DNA of 64,000 nt from Andalucia godoyi (lineage: Eukaryota; Discoba; Jakobea; Jakobida; Andaluciidae). Under the pieces are notes generated by a model. That model had not been told where the DNA came from. It saw nothing but the letters and a program-made list of their open reading frames with translations, and made no database searches. The position numbers and the translations under genes are program-made. Of this stretch, positions 37,201-44,786 are shown in pieces. The DNA lies in assembly GCA_009859145.1 (NCBI GenBank), contig VRVR01000038.1:62001-126000 (forward strand). The letters are read 5' to 3'. Each line of letters begins with the position of its first letter. Within the stretch, counting starts at the first letter, position 1.

Positions 37201-37363
37201 TATTCTTCGGTTGGCTTGTTTGCGCTCTGATTTCGGGGTCGAAAAGCTTTCCTTGCTTACCAGGGGCACATTTGCACCTTTTCCTGATTACCCATTGGAG
37301 GTTCTCAAACAGCGTTGGCACGTATTGCGCCATCGAGAACAGCCGAACTCAGCGCCAATCTGA
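34247..37363 (+). CDS. Large acidic nuclear protein with SANT/Myb-like domains (GON4L-like?)
   Basis: 1038 residues from the ATG at 34247. Acidic and Ser-rich N-terminus with the basic run GKRKDRKRKRRHGEHH near residue 185. A Myb/SANT-like segment, EDRLLVRGLMRYGQRWDVIH followed by RRIAGRFKAL, lies near residue 625. A second, SETDDLILRLACLRSDFGVE...EVLKQRWHVLR, is at the extreme C-terminus. The SANT helix pair with a long acidic region suggests a chromatin protein; GON4L and YARP proteins have such domains late in the chain. The family assignment is tentative. No enzymatic motif is seen. Confidence 0.7.
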   Translation: MESRVRYLERLLDEEPVSDDSDDDNEYVPPQSQSQSHSHSRSRSRFPSTCSKSMLRSTAAAPAAKRPFLDLSQSAATALRKTGPVGRSSRIGSRPIDRVDDHHSHGDGDMVDENDDDNDENDENDEDYVVDSDSDSSESSEASGDSTGIVALISLASSSNSQTENNNSAGGAGAGGREGPDSGDATGKRKDRKRKRRHGEHHITRAAKVEMKLILQDSARSLNDVLHDLGADQDYDVGFWDWVQERSEDLPFQPIALASTMMMSSMDDPVPPTFSLTAGPPSHALVPADSVVAGGTSLNVDSANNIYSVSRPSLQWNHANASDNSTSASSSSSAFVPGSVNHMSMASSHRHQHGQPQTPVSGGFQGEFGRNDMHCTPSKAPATLQGSSSARLLGQYDVFEALVFRQLCDLVQLCTQSVLTSRLFCNRIRVLEEEEQTTLQHDSQMDGVERDESAGRNDSETAQSVATDVTSPYVDLLEACHQIENESLELLSKLRAAQIADFRKRAAGTRTGVIPTMWAVPILASPQLSQLISAASPDSGKALEELLQPFIHFAHGTNVVPLVPGADGVGFRPKFKPPPFTARQLDAAIKLQNQSLLVAKSSAESSGVQYTFSSYFSRGKPSEVEDRLLVRGLMRYGQRWDVIHEKLLPIFEPRRIAGRFKALVSARSKSMYKHDSQNLVKQWKLLMQGTKGISHVDLKILEEWSVSLTRSGLLPSAFTDVEKEKDLEAEIEKLKSDTKMQLELRMILRWLRAQESRKILDFVFRRHCADMEYFDDELTALNTEFDAFEEDVILEDDLLATSGFDDNEYGQDAADLDANAGSDSEGRFSGGLSLRPSRYIAANDGDQDDENYVQEAEDDDSDDEPLVDATHLEEERRGLLEEAQAHLQDQRMQPDYYSAPAANAEDDFWDEGEILSDTIEDDDFPLNDNGPRDVPASREDDFERDSRSPSITERMQTAETLNTNLVVWHSALQSRQYEFSETDDLILRLACLRSDFGVEKLSLLTRGTFAPFPDYPLEVLKQRWHVLRHREQPNSAPI

Positions 37364-37612
37364 CGTGCGTCGTTGCGTCGTTGCGTCGTGTGTAGCATCA
37401 TCTATTTATAGCTTGTCTTTTCGATTCGATGTGTTTTTGTTGTTGATCTCGTTATTTGGTTTTAAGTGTCGTATAGCTCGTGCAATTTTTTTCAGTCCAC
37501 ATCCATGAAGAATAGGCGTATGCAGCTTCCCCCTTCCTTTCTTTTTGTGGGCGATGCTGCACTGTAAATAAGCAAATTGAAAAAGCAATTTATGTATTTA
37601 TTTCATTTTGGA

Positions 37613-39781
37613 CTATTTCGGAGCGCGTAGTCTGAGAGTTGCCAAGTCCTTCTGTTGAATGTTCGCAAAATGCTCGAGCAGTGGTGTTAACGCATCGGAC
37701 AACCAAGCGTTCGCATTGATCTGCGGGCTTGCCTGGGCTTGGAGCAACTGAACAAGGACGAGGGAATTGACCGTGGATAGTCGGTTTTTCAAGACGTCGT
37801 AGGTGTTCGACTGGGGAAGAATCATGAGCAAACCAGACAAGGTCTTCACCAAATCAGGATACCTTTGAGGCTCGCACAAGTGCAACCGAACATGACACAA
37901 CACTGGCGACTCCAGCAACTGAATAAGCTTATCAATATCGACCAGCATGTTCACCGTCACTTCAGACTCTGCGAGAAGCATCACAATCCCGGCTGCTGGC
38001 GCATAAGCCTGGGCAAGAAGGCACAGCGACAAAGCGGACACCGGACTGCGTGACCACGGTTTAAACAACGCCATGAAAACTCGGCGACCATTGTCATCGG
38101 ATTTTGCCATCTTAATCTTATTCCGAAGGTTCGCAAACTCCCTTGATGTAAACAGGATGAGATTCAAAGTCTGAACAAAACTGTTGACAAACTCAACGTC
38201 TGTGATGAGATGAATGCTCTCTGCAAACGTCAAGTAAATACGCTCCGTATCAATGAGCGATGTCAGCTGCCGAACAATCAAACCAGCCTTTCCGAACAAT
38301 TTCTGGTCAGTATAAAACAACTCAGTCAACGAGGTCATGGATCTGGAAAAGATGCCCTCTTGGATGTTGGACAACATGCAAAGAACTTCGAGATCGAGAA
38401 ACAGAACGTCGTTCGATCCGTCCGACAAGGACTTCAACAACATTGGAAAAATCTCTTCTAAATGCGCCAGGATCTGTTTCGAGTCCTTGTTGAGCAACAG
38501 CTGAATCCACCGCAGCGACTCCAGTCGCGTTGGGACAATGTGTCTTGCCAGAGTACCGAGAATCGAGCGTAGGATTCCCGTCATTTCGAGAGATTCATCT
38601 GCAGACCGAACAACTTGCTGCAGATCATGGCTGACTTCCGTCGATAAATCCCTGATTTTCGGATCGTCACTTGAGACGCAGAGCAGGATGCACGAGAGGA
38701 TATCGGGGGCAAACTGCAACAGTGCATGCGTCCGCTGGTTGATGATCTCGTGAAGCCAGAACAGTGCTACTTCTTTAGCTTCTTTGTGCAGTTTTGAAAC
38801 GATCGTTAGCAGAGTGGAAATAATCGGGTGAAGATCCAAGCTTACTGAAACCTTGATTTCGTTCAAGATTTCGTCCAATGCCAATCTGGCTTTGGAGTGC
38901 TGCGATCCCTTGGAGGATTCATCCGCGAGAAGAGAGAAGAGCGGAACGCCAAGGTCCGGGAGGAAACGGACCATGTACACATCGGTGACCTTGCCAAGCG
39001 CCGAGACCCAGTCGACCATCACATCTTGGATGTGCACGGACTGCTGCGCAATCAGCTTGTTCTTTATCAGAGCAACAATCTTTGGAGGTTCCAACTTCGG
39101 GCTTTCTGTCGAAATATCAATCATCAACTTGCTTAGCTCCGTGCCTGCTGCTCGATGCTCTGCGTTTTCATCACCGACAAACCTGCAAAACACATCAAAC
39201 AGTTTCTCAAAGTACGGAAAGCAGAGGTCACGAGACACCTTGATAATGTTAATAAGAGCATCTATTCCGGCAAACCGCACGCGCGGATCAACGTCTTCCG
39301 AGTAATGAATAACAGGCAGCATCACCGTATCAAGAAAGAGCACAAGAGGCAGCTGCTGCGAACTGCTCGTACCCGACATCGAAGAGCCGGTATTCACGCC
39401 ATACACACTCCCAGAACTTGGCATTGAGGCTGGATTCGCGGACGCATTAGAACCTGAAACGGAGGGGTTGGCCTGGTTGTTCGACACATGCGAAACAGAA
39501 ACCGAGGCCTGCGGAGCATAAACCGTGTTGTTCGCGGTGATGGAAGACTGATACAATGCAACCATGACAGAGCTCAAGCCAATCAGCCCACCTTTCTTCA
39601 TGTGAAAATGACTGGAGTTGCAGTAATGAGAAATCAGTGTGTCGAGGATCTTCACAATCGACTCCTTTGTCGATAGCGTCCGAATATGGGCTTCCAGATC
39701 ATTTGCAGCCTGACGCCGCTTCTCCGGAAGCTTGTCAGAAAGCCCCTTCGAGATTGCAGCAGGGATCACCAAGTCCGCCAT
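37613..39781 (-). CDS. VAC14: VAC14, scaffold of the PIKfyve/Fab1 complex
   Basis: 722 residues from the ATG at 39781. The opening IPAAISKGLSDKLPEKRRQAAND and KKGGLIGLSSVMVAL are hallmark VAC14 sequences, followed by HEAT repeats (PVIHYSEDVDPRVRFAGIDAL then LINIIK; DPKIRDLSTEVSHDLQQVV) and a conserved C-terminal region (PWSRSPVSALSLCLLAQAY, SPVLCHVRLHLCEP) that binds FIG4. VAC14 organises the kinase Fab1/PIKfyve and phosphatase FIG4 that set PI(3,5)P2 on endolysosomes. A Ser/Asn-rich insert of about 50 residues sits near residue 105. Confidence 0.96.
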   Translation of the reverse strand: MADLVIPAAISKGLSDKLPEKRRQAANDLEAHIRTLSTKESIVKILDTLISHYCNSSHFHMKKGGLIGLSSVMVALYQSSITANNTVYAPQASVSVSHVSNNQANPSVSGSNASANPASMPSSGSVYGVNTGSSMSGTSSSQQLPLVLFLDTVMLPVIHYSEDVDPRVRFAGIDALINIIKVSRDLCFPYFEKLFDVFCRFVGDENAEHRAAGTELSKLMIDISTESPKLEPPKIVALIKNKLIAQQSVHIQDVMVDWVSALGKVTDVYMVRFLPDLGVPLFSLLADESSKGSQHSKARLALDEILNEIKVSVSLDLHPIISTLLTIVSKLHKEAKEVALFWLHEIINQRTHALLQFAPDILSCILLCVSSDDPKIRDLSTEVSHDLQQVVRSADESLEMTGILRSILGTLARHIVPTRLESLRWIQLLLNKDSKQILAHLEEIFPMLLKSLSDGSNDVLFLDLEVLCMLSNIQEGIFSRSMTSLTELFYTDQKLFGKAGLIVRQLTSLIDTERIYLTFAESIHLITDVEFVNSFVQTLNLILFTSREFANLRNKIKMAKSDDNGRRVFMALFKPWSRSPVSALSLCLLAQAYAPAAGIVMLLAESEVTVNMLVDIDKLIQLLESPVLCHVRLHLCEPQRYPDLVKTLSGLLMILPQSNTYDVLKNRLSTVNSLVLVQLLQAQASPQINANAWLSDALTPLLEHFANIQQKDLATLRLRAPK

Positions 39782-40010
39782 GAGATCACTAGACTACACA
39801 GCCACACAGACACAGCAACAGGGAAAAGTACAAATCTCTCTCAATCTCTTCAATCTCTTCGACATGCCCACGTATCAATACTTGAAAAAAACCCATCCCT
39901 TAAAAACGCAGAGAGTGATAATCCATGGTCGAAACCCAGCGGGGCGACGGGATGTTTTTATTACAGCTGGCCAAAAGAATGGTATACATGGGACGCGGGT
40001 AGATACGCCT

Positions 40011-43000
40011 TCACGATGAGGAGGCGGCGGCGGAGTGTCGCTGCAGAACCTCGGACATGACATCTGCCTTCTCGCAATCTGGTATGTCGTTCAGAATGGC
40101 AAGAATGCCCGAGTCCCTCAACCCGGCAACAATCAACTCACAGACCAGTTCGTGGTAATGCGATCTTCCGAACACAGACCGCGGATCTTCCGCAATTGCC
40201 CCGGGAAGGAAAAGGAACGGTACGCATCGAGAAGAGCGAGCCAGCGTGATCCATACATGATGTTTCGGCATCGGGCAATCCGACACTTCCAAAAACAGAA
40301 CAACAGAAGACATTAATATCCACAGGCGATGCCCGATGGCTTCATCCACAACCTGGTCGTACGTACCTCGTGGTGTGGAAATGCTCTCAGGCATAATGCG
40401 GGGAAGCAGCAACTGGACGCATAACCACGCGTCAGCTGGAGAAATTGCACGCTGATCCTTCACATATTTGTGCAGGCATGCTAGTTCCGCGCCAAACTTC
40501 ATGGGAAACAAGGCACACATTCTCTCAATAGAGCCGTATAATAGATCGATGAAGTCGCCACATGGGATCTGAATTGGCGGAAGTGCTGCCATTGCTTGGA
40601 ACACCATATCTAGAAGCCGCTGCGGAGCAAAGAAACAAAGCGTGTCATTCGACGGGAAAGTGCGCAAACCAGAAACAATCGTCCTGACAACAGACGACAT
40701 GAGGTTCTGGTTGACAAGATTTAGAGACCTGCGATGGAGGATATCGGACAGAAATAAAAAGGAAGAATGCGCCAGAAACACATGCGGAGCGAACGGAGGA
40801 GATGACCGGATAAAATCAAACGGCACGCGAATTCGACCAATCGACAGGCAGCCGTCAATGCTGCGCACAAAGGACGACGCCGTACTCAACGACGACAGAA
40901 TAGAGCCTGATATTGAAGATACAACGGTATCGCGGATCTGCGAAGCGTGCTCGCCGGAAGGCGGGAGCTTCCCCAAGGAAGCGGCGGCTCCATGCAATAG
41001 CATAAAACCTCGTAGGAAATCCGGGTGCACATCCACGTCGTCCCCTGCCATCGTAGAGAACGGAGACAGACCCTCAACAACATTAGTCACTTCCGACCAC
41101 TGCCGCTCCAATGACACTGCAAACAAGCTGCGTGATAAGATAGCTCTCGCATAGTGCATGCACAGAACACACAAAGGATCGGCATATGAACTGTCTCCCA
41201 CTGTATCCAAGGAAGTGGTGCGGGCAAAAATAGCATCGGACCATGAAGCCAACACAGACTGTACTCGAATATCGAACGGATCATCAACAGATATCCGTTC
41301 AAACGCCGCACACAAAGCAACACAAGTGTTTGGTGGGAAATGAATCAGCTCCGCGGGTTGGATAGTAGAAAGGAAAGACAGCGCAGCAGAGACAGCATCA
41401 AAAAGCAGCAAGTATACGGACTTGTCAACTTCGTCAAACTCAGGGAGATTTGCAAGCGAGGATCTCAAAGTGTCTGGAAGATTGCTAAATAGTCTTCGTA
41501 GCCTATTGAACATCAAGGGGAATGGCTGTCGCTCGTTCAACAGCAGACACAGCCGAGATGCTTTGGAGGCTCTTGAAAAATCGTTGTCCACTGCTTCATT
41601 ATCACCATCGCCATCACCATCGCGATGGTGCTCACGATCAAGGTCATCGCCATCATCGCCATCAGCCCCGCCACCGTTCGGCGAGCCCCCCATAAAGTAC
41701 TCCAAGGGATAAAATTGCAAAAACGTTACTTCTGAGGGACAAGAGACCGGCCGCATGACCTCCGAAGTCAGCCTTCGAAGTACCATACCTCGTTCGTCTT
41801 CATTCAAGTCTTTCCAGATATCATGTTGTTGATGTATTCTTGCAGCAATGGATTCCCCGCCAGCACGAAGAACAAGGCCCAGAACGACACTCGTCTGGAT
41901 TGGAAAATTGGAGTCTGATGAAGCTGCAGTGAGGCAAAGCCGCAATACCAACAAAAAGGAAGACTCCCAGTGCTTCGGGTGTGTCCATTGCGAAAATGCC
42001 AGATTTTCCACAACCCTCACACAATCCTCCGGAGACGCAAACCGCCACAACGTGCGCAACAACAAATCTGTAACCATGATTTCGGGGTGCGGAACCAGAG
42101 TCTCCATTCCAACAATGCACAGTACAACAGTGTCGCAATACTTCGCGATAGGCGGGGAAGGCGTCTGCTCTTCCAACGACAGCAGCCACTTGTTGACAAA
42201 ATCGTGATACACAGTCCAGTGAACTGCGGTGGCATGGACACAGACAAGCGAAACCTCGGAGTCGGTGAGGGAACATTTGTTCTTGGAAAGGACAAGGCAG
42301 GCGACAAAAACATCAACACAGAATAGCGTTTCACCTTCGTGCTCGTCCACAGGAAGAGAGAACACACGACGAACAACCCCACAGTCCATTATCCAGCCTC
42401 GCGGCCCATCTTTTGCAACTGCAACAGCCCACGCTGCGGCAGCCGCAGAGGAAGCAGCATTCACAGAAACGGCAATGAGTTCAGATCGCAAATCGCATGG
42501 AAGCAGCACTAGCAAACGAACAACACAAGGCTGGGCGGAAGGCTCGGCATACACTCTGAACGGGTCGTCCGATCCACCAGTCGACGGAAACATGACGCGA
42601 TCTGCGATGGTCAGCGCATCGAGAACAGAGTTCGCAAACGACGTCCAATACGGAAGATGAATATCATTCGATTGAAATTCGCGGACCATCACCATCGCAG
42701 AGACCGAAAGAGAACATATTTCTGTTGCTACAACATGCGTCCAAGAAGAAAACTCCGTGTCTGCCATTATTCGACAATGGATTTGTCGCAAACACACGAG
42801 CACTTCCCTTTGCACGGGAACCGTACAAAAAGGAAGAACCGAACCCAGTAATTTGATGAGTTCGGAGCGCGGCTCCCGCAGAATGAAATACAGCAAACGA
42901 CCCGTACACGGGGGAGAATCGTTCAGAATAATAGCCAGTAATTTAGGAGGCAGAAATGAAGAGGAAGCAGAAAGTACAAGTTCTATCAAGCACTCGCCCC

Positions 43001-44321
43001 ACTCCTTCACTCCAAAGAAAATCAACATCTGCGGTGCAGACAGGAGTTCTCGCACGGTATCCCATAAAGGACGATAGCGACATCGTCGGATTAACGGGCA
43101 TGATAAAACGCGAGACAGCAAGAAAGTTGCATGTCTTGAAGAAACATCTGTCAAAGGAAACACGGATCGCAGAACAACAGATATTGTTGCATACGAAGAC
43201 TCCGCAACACGGTCCAGCCAGGTGGGCTCTTCAGATGAGCTGTGGAGCATATAGAGAGTCACTGCAGAAAGAAATCCGTGGTCAACATCTCCATCAATCT
43301 GAAACCAGTCCTTTCGAGCGATGTCGTCCAGATCTGGAACCACAAGTGCTGAAGCTGCCCGAATGCAAGCGCAGAGCTCTACGCGTCCGCACGAGTCAGC
43401 ATCCAACACTCTTCGAATCAGTGATCTGCAATGAATAAGCAAAGATGAGTTTTGCAGCAAGATGTCTCTGCACAGCACAATGATGTCCCACGCCTCGGCG
43501 CGAACAACCGGGGAAGTCTGTTGAAAATCGAGCAATGGAATCACGTGATCTCGCAATGTTGTTTGAATAACTGATGCCAGATGTGCCGCATAGTCATCAG
43601 AAGTCGCCCTGATTCTCTGCATTACAGGATTGCACAGTGCCCTTCCAACCCATATCCTCCTCTCTGGATCCACTATCGGCTTTTCAAAAACGCATTCAAT
43701 CGGGCATTGCATGACGCGCGTAATTACCGACTCCAAGCAGCCCACAGCATTTCGTGCAACTTGAATTTGGGAATCTGAGACGAGAGACAGCAGTTCGTCA
43801 ATAAGTAATTTTGCTTCGCTTTCCATTGCGTAGTGCCCCAGATCGTGAAACAGAAGTTTCAAGGCAGACGGCAAAAGACACCTCCCACTTGCATCAATCC
43901 GAACCAGAACAGGAAGCAAAGAAATGCACACCGGCAGGAAAAACGACAGAAATGCACGAGACTTGTTCGGTTTCAAGTATACACACAGCGACGACATCAA
44001 GCAAATCGATAAAATAGGAGACAATGAAGCTTTCAGCGCCTTGAACATGGTCAGCAACAGCCTGTCGTGATGAGCCGGAGCAAACACTCGCACAAGCGTG
44101 TTGAGTGCCTCCTCGCTCGATACACGAACGTCCAGAGAAGAAGGGTGTGTAGATGCTTTCAAAATGCATGGAATCGCGAAAGTCAAGATTTCGGGAAAGT
44201 CATTTCGGTTGCGGAATGTGTGCGACAATAGCGTCTTCTTCGTCAGCGCCAGGGCTTGCAGTAATACCAAGGGGGAGGACTCTAGGCTTTTCAGCTCTCG
44301 AAGCGCATTCGTCAGCTCCAT
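40011..44321 (-). CDS. Large HEAT-like helical protein; N-terminus reminiscent of huntingtin
   Basis: 1436 residues from the ATG at 44321; upstream extension lacks an ATG. Almost entirely alpha-helical in character, with an acidic Asp/Gly insert near residue 895. The first 200 residues follow a pattern like huntingtin's first HEAT repeats: LDVRVSSEEALNTLVRVF, then LNKSRAF-like LKPNKSRAFLSFFLPV, then LLPSALKLLFHDLGHYA, then EAKLLIDELLSLVSDSQIQV and ARNAVGCLESV. The rest shows no feature I recognise, and the chain is half the usual huntingtin length. It could also be another large HEAT protein. Treat the family as open. Confidence 0.75.
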   Translation of the reverse strand: MELTNALRELKSLESSPLVLLQALALTKKTLLSHTFRNRNDFPEILTFAIPCILKASTHPSSLDVRVSSEEALNTLVRVFAPAHHDRLLLTMFKALKASLSPILSICLMSSLCVYLKPNKSRAFLSFFLPVCISLLPVLVRIDASGRCLLPSALKLLFHDLGHYAMESEAKLLIDELLSLVSDSQIQVARNAVGCLESVITRVMQCPIECVFEKPIVDPERRIWVGRALCNPVMQRIRATSDDYAAHLASVIQTTLRDHVIPLLDFQQTSPVVRAEAWDIIVLCRDILLQNSSLLIHCRSLIRRVLDADSCGRVELCACIRAASALVVPDLDDIARKDWFQIDGDVDHGFLSAVTLYMLHSSSEEPTWLDRVAESSYATISVVLRSVFPLTDVSSRHATFLLSRVLSCPLIRRCRYRPLWDTVRELLSAPQMLIFFGVKEWGECLIELVLSASSSFLPPKLLAIILNDSPPCTGRLLYFILREPRSELIKLLGSVLPFCTVPVQREVLVCLRQIHCRIMADTEFSSWTHVVATEICSLSVSAMVMVREFQSNDIHLPYWTSFANSVLDALTIADRVMFPSTGGSDDPFRVYAEPSAQPCVVRLLVLLPCDLRSELIAVSVNAASSAAAAAWAVAVAKDGPRGWIMDCGVVRRVFSLPVDEHEGETLFCVDVFVACLVLSKNKCSLTDSEVSLVCVHATAVHWTVYHDFVNKWLLSLEEQTPSPPIAKYCDTVVLCIVGMETLVPHPEIMVTDLLLRTLWRFASPEDCVRVVENLAFSQWTHPKHWESSFLLVLRLCLTAASSDSNFPIQTSVVLGLVLRAGGESIAARIHQQHDIWKDLNEDERGMVLRRLTSEVMRPVSCPSEVTFLQFYPLEYFMGGSPNGGGADGDDGDDLDREHHRDGDGDGDNEAVDNDFSRASKASRLCLLLNERQPFPLMFNRLRRLFSNLPDTLRSSLANLPEFDEVDKSVYLLLFDAVSAALSFLSTIQPAELIHFPPNTCVALCAAFERISVDDPFDIRVQSVLASWSDAIFARTTSLDTVGDSSYADPLCVLCMHYARAILSRSLFAVSLERQWSEVTNVVEGLSPFSTMAGDDVDVHPDFLRGFMLLHGAAASLGKLPPSGEHASQIRDTVVSSISGSILSSLSTASSFVRSIDGCLSIGRIRVPFDFIRSSPPFAPHVFLAHSSFLFLSDILHRRSLNLVNQNLMSSVVRTIVSGLRTFPSNDTLCFFAPQRLLDMVFQAMAALPPIQIPCGDFIDLLYGSIERMCALFPMKFGAELACLHKYVKDQRAISPADAWLCVQLLLPRIMPESISTPRGTYDQVVDEAIGHRLWILMSSVVLFLEVSDCPMPKHHVWITLARSSRCVPFLFLPGAIAEDPRSVFGRSHYHELVCELIVAGLRDSGILAILNDIPDCEKADVMSEVLQRHSAAASSS

Positions 44322-44786
44322 ATCATGAGGCAAGTGTAGGCTCTGTCGACAGCAGCCGCTGATCGCTGTTGGTGGTGCCGGGAAAGTCGTTCCGAGTTTC
44401 TGAGTTTCCAGGTTCCGATCTGTACTTTTGCTGCACAATGTTCCAGCGTCCAGTCACCTCTGTCCTTCACGTTTTGTTGTTTTTTTGGTTTTTTTGGTTT
44501 TATTTTTCTTTGTCTTTTTGCATTCGAAATTTCTCGAAATTCGAATCGACTCAACTCTGTTCCACTTCCTGTCGTACTCCCGTGCCAGAAAGACCCCCTC
44601 CCTTCGGTCGCAACTCCGCATGTCGCAGTCTGTCGATCCAATTCCTTTCTTCTACGATTTTGTGAGGAAAAAAACTCAAAAAAGATTCGCAAAACTGCAA
44701 TTTCAACCTCGTGTTGTTTATCTTTCCTTCTCCCTGTCCGTTGCTTCGCGTGCAGCTCGTATCGAGATTCTGGGGCGCGCTTGCCC
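44322..44786. other. Divergent promoter region with TTTTTTGG tracts
   Basis: Between the HEAT-like gene and TTLL. Repeated T6-7GG units occupy about 44473-44515, similar to a tract at 47928-47970 upstream of the GH79 gene. No gene recognised. Confidence 0.45.
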
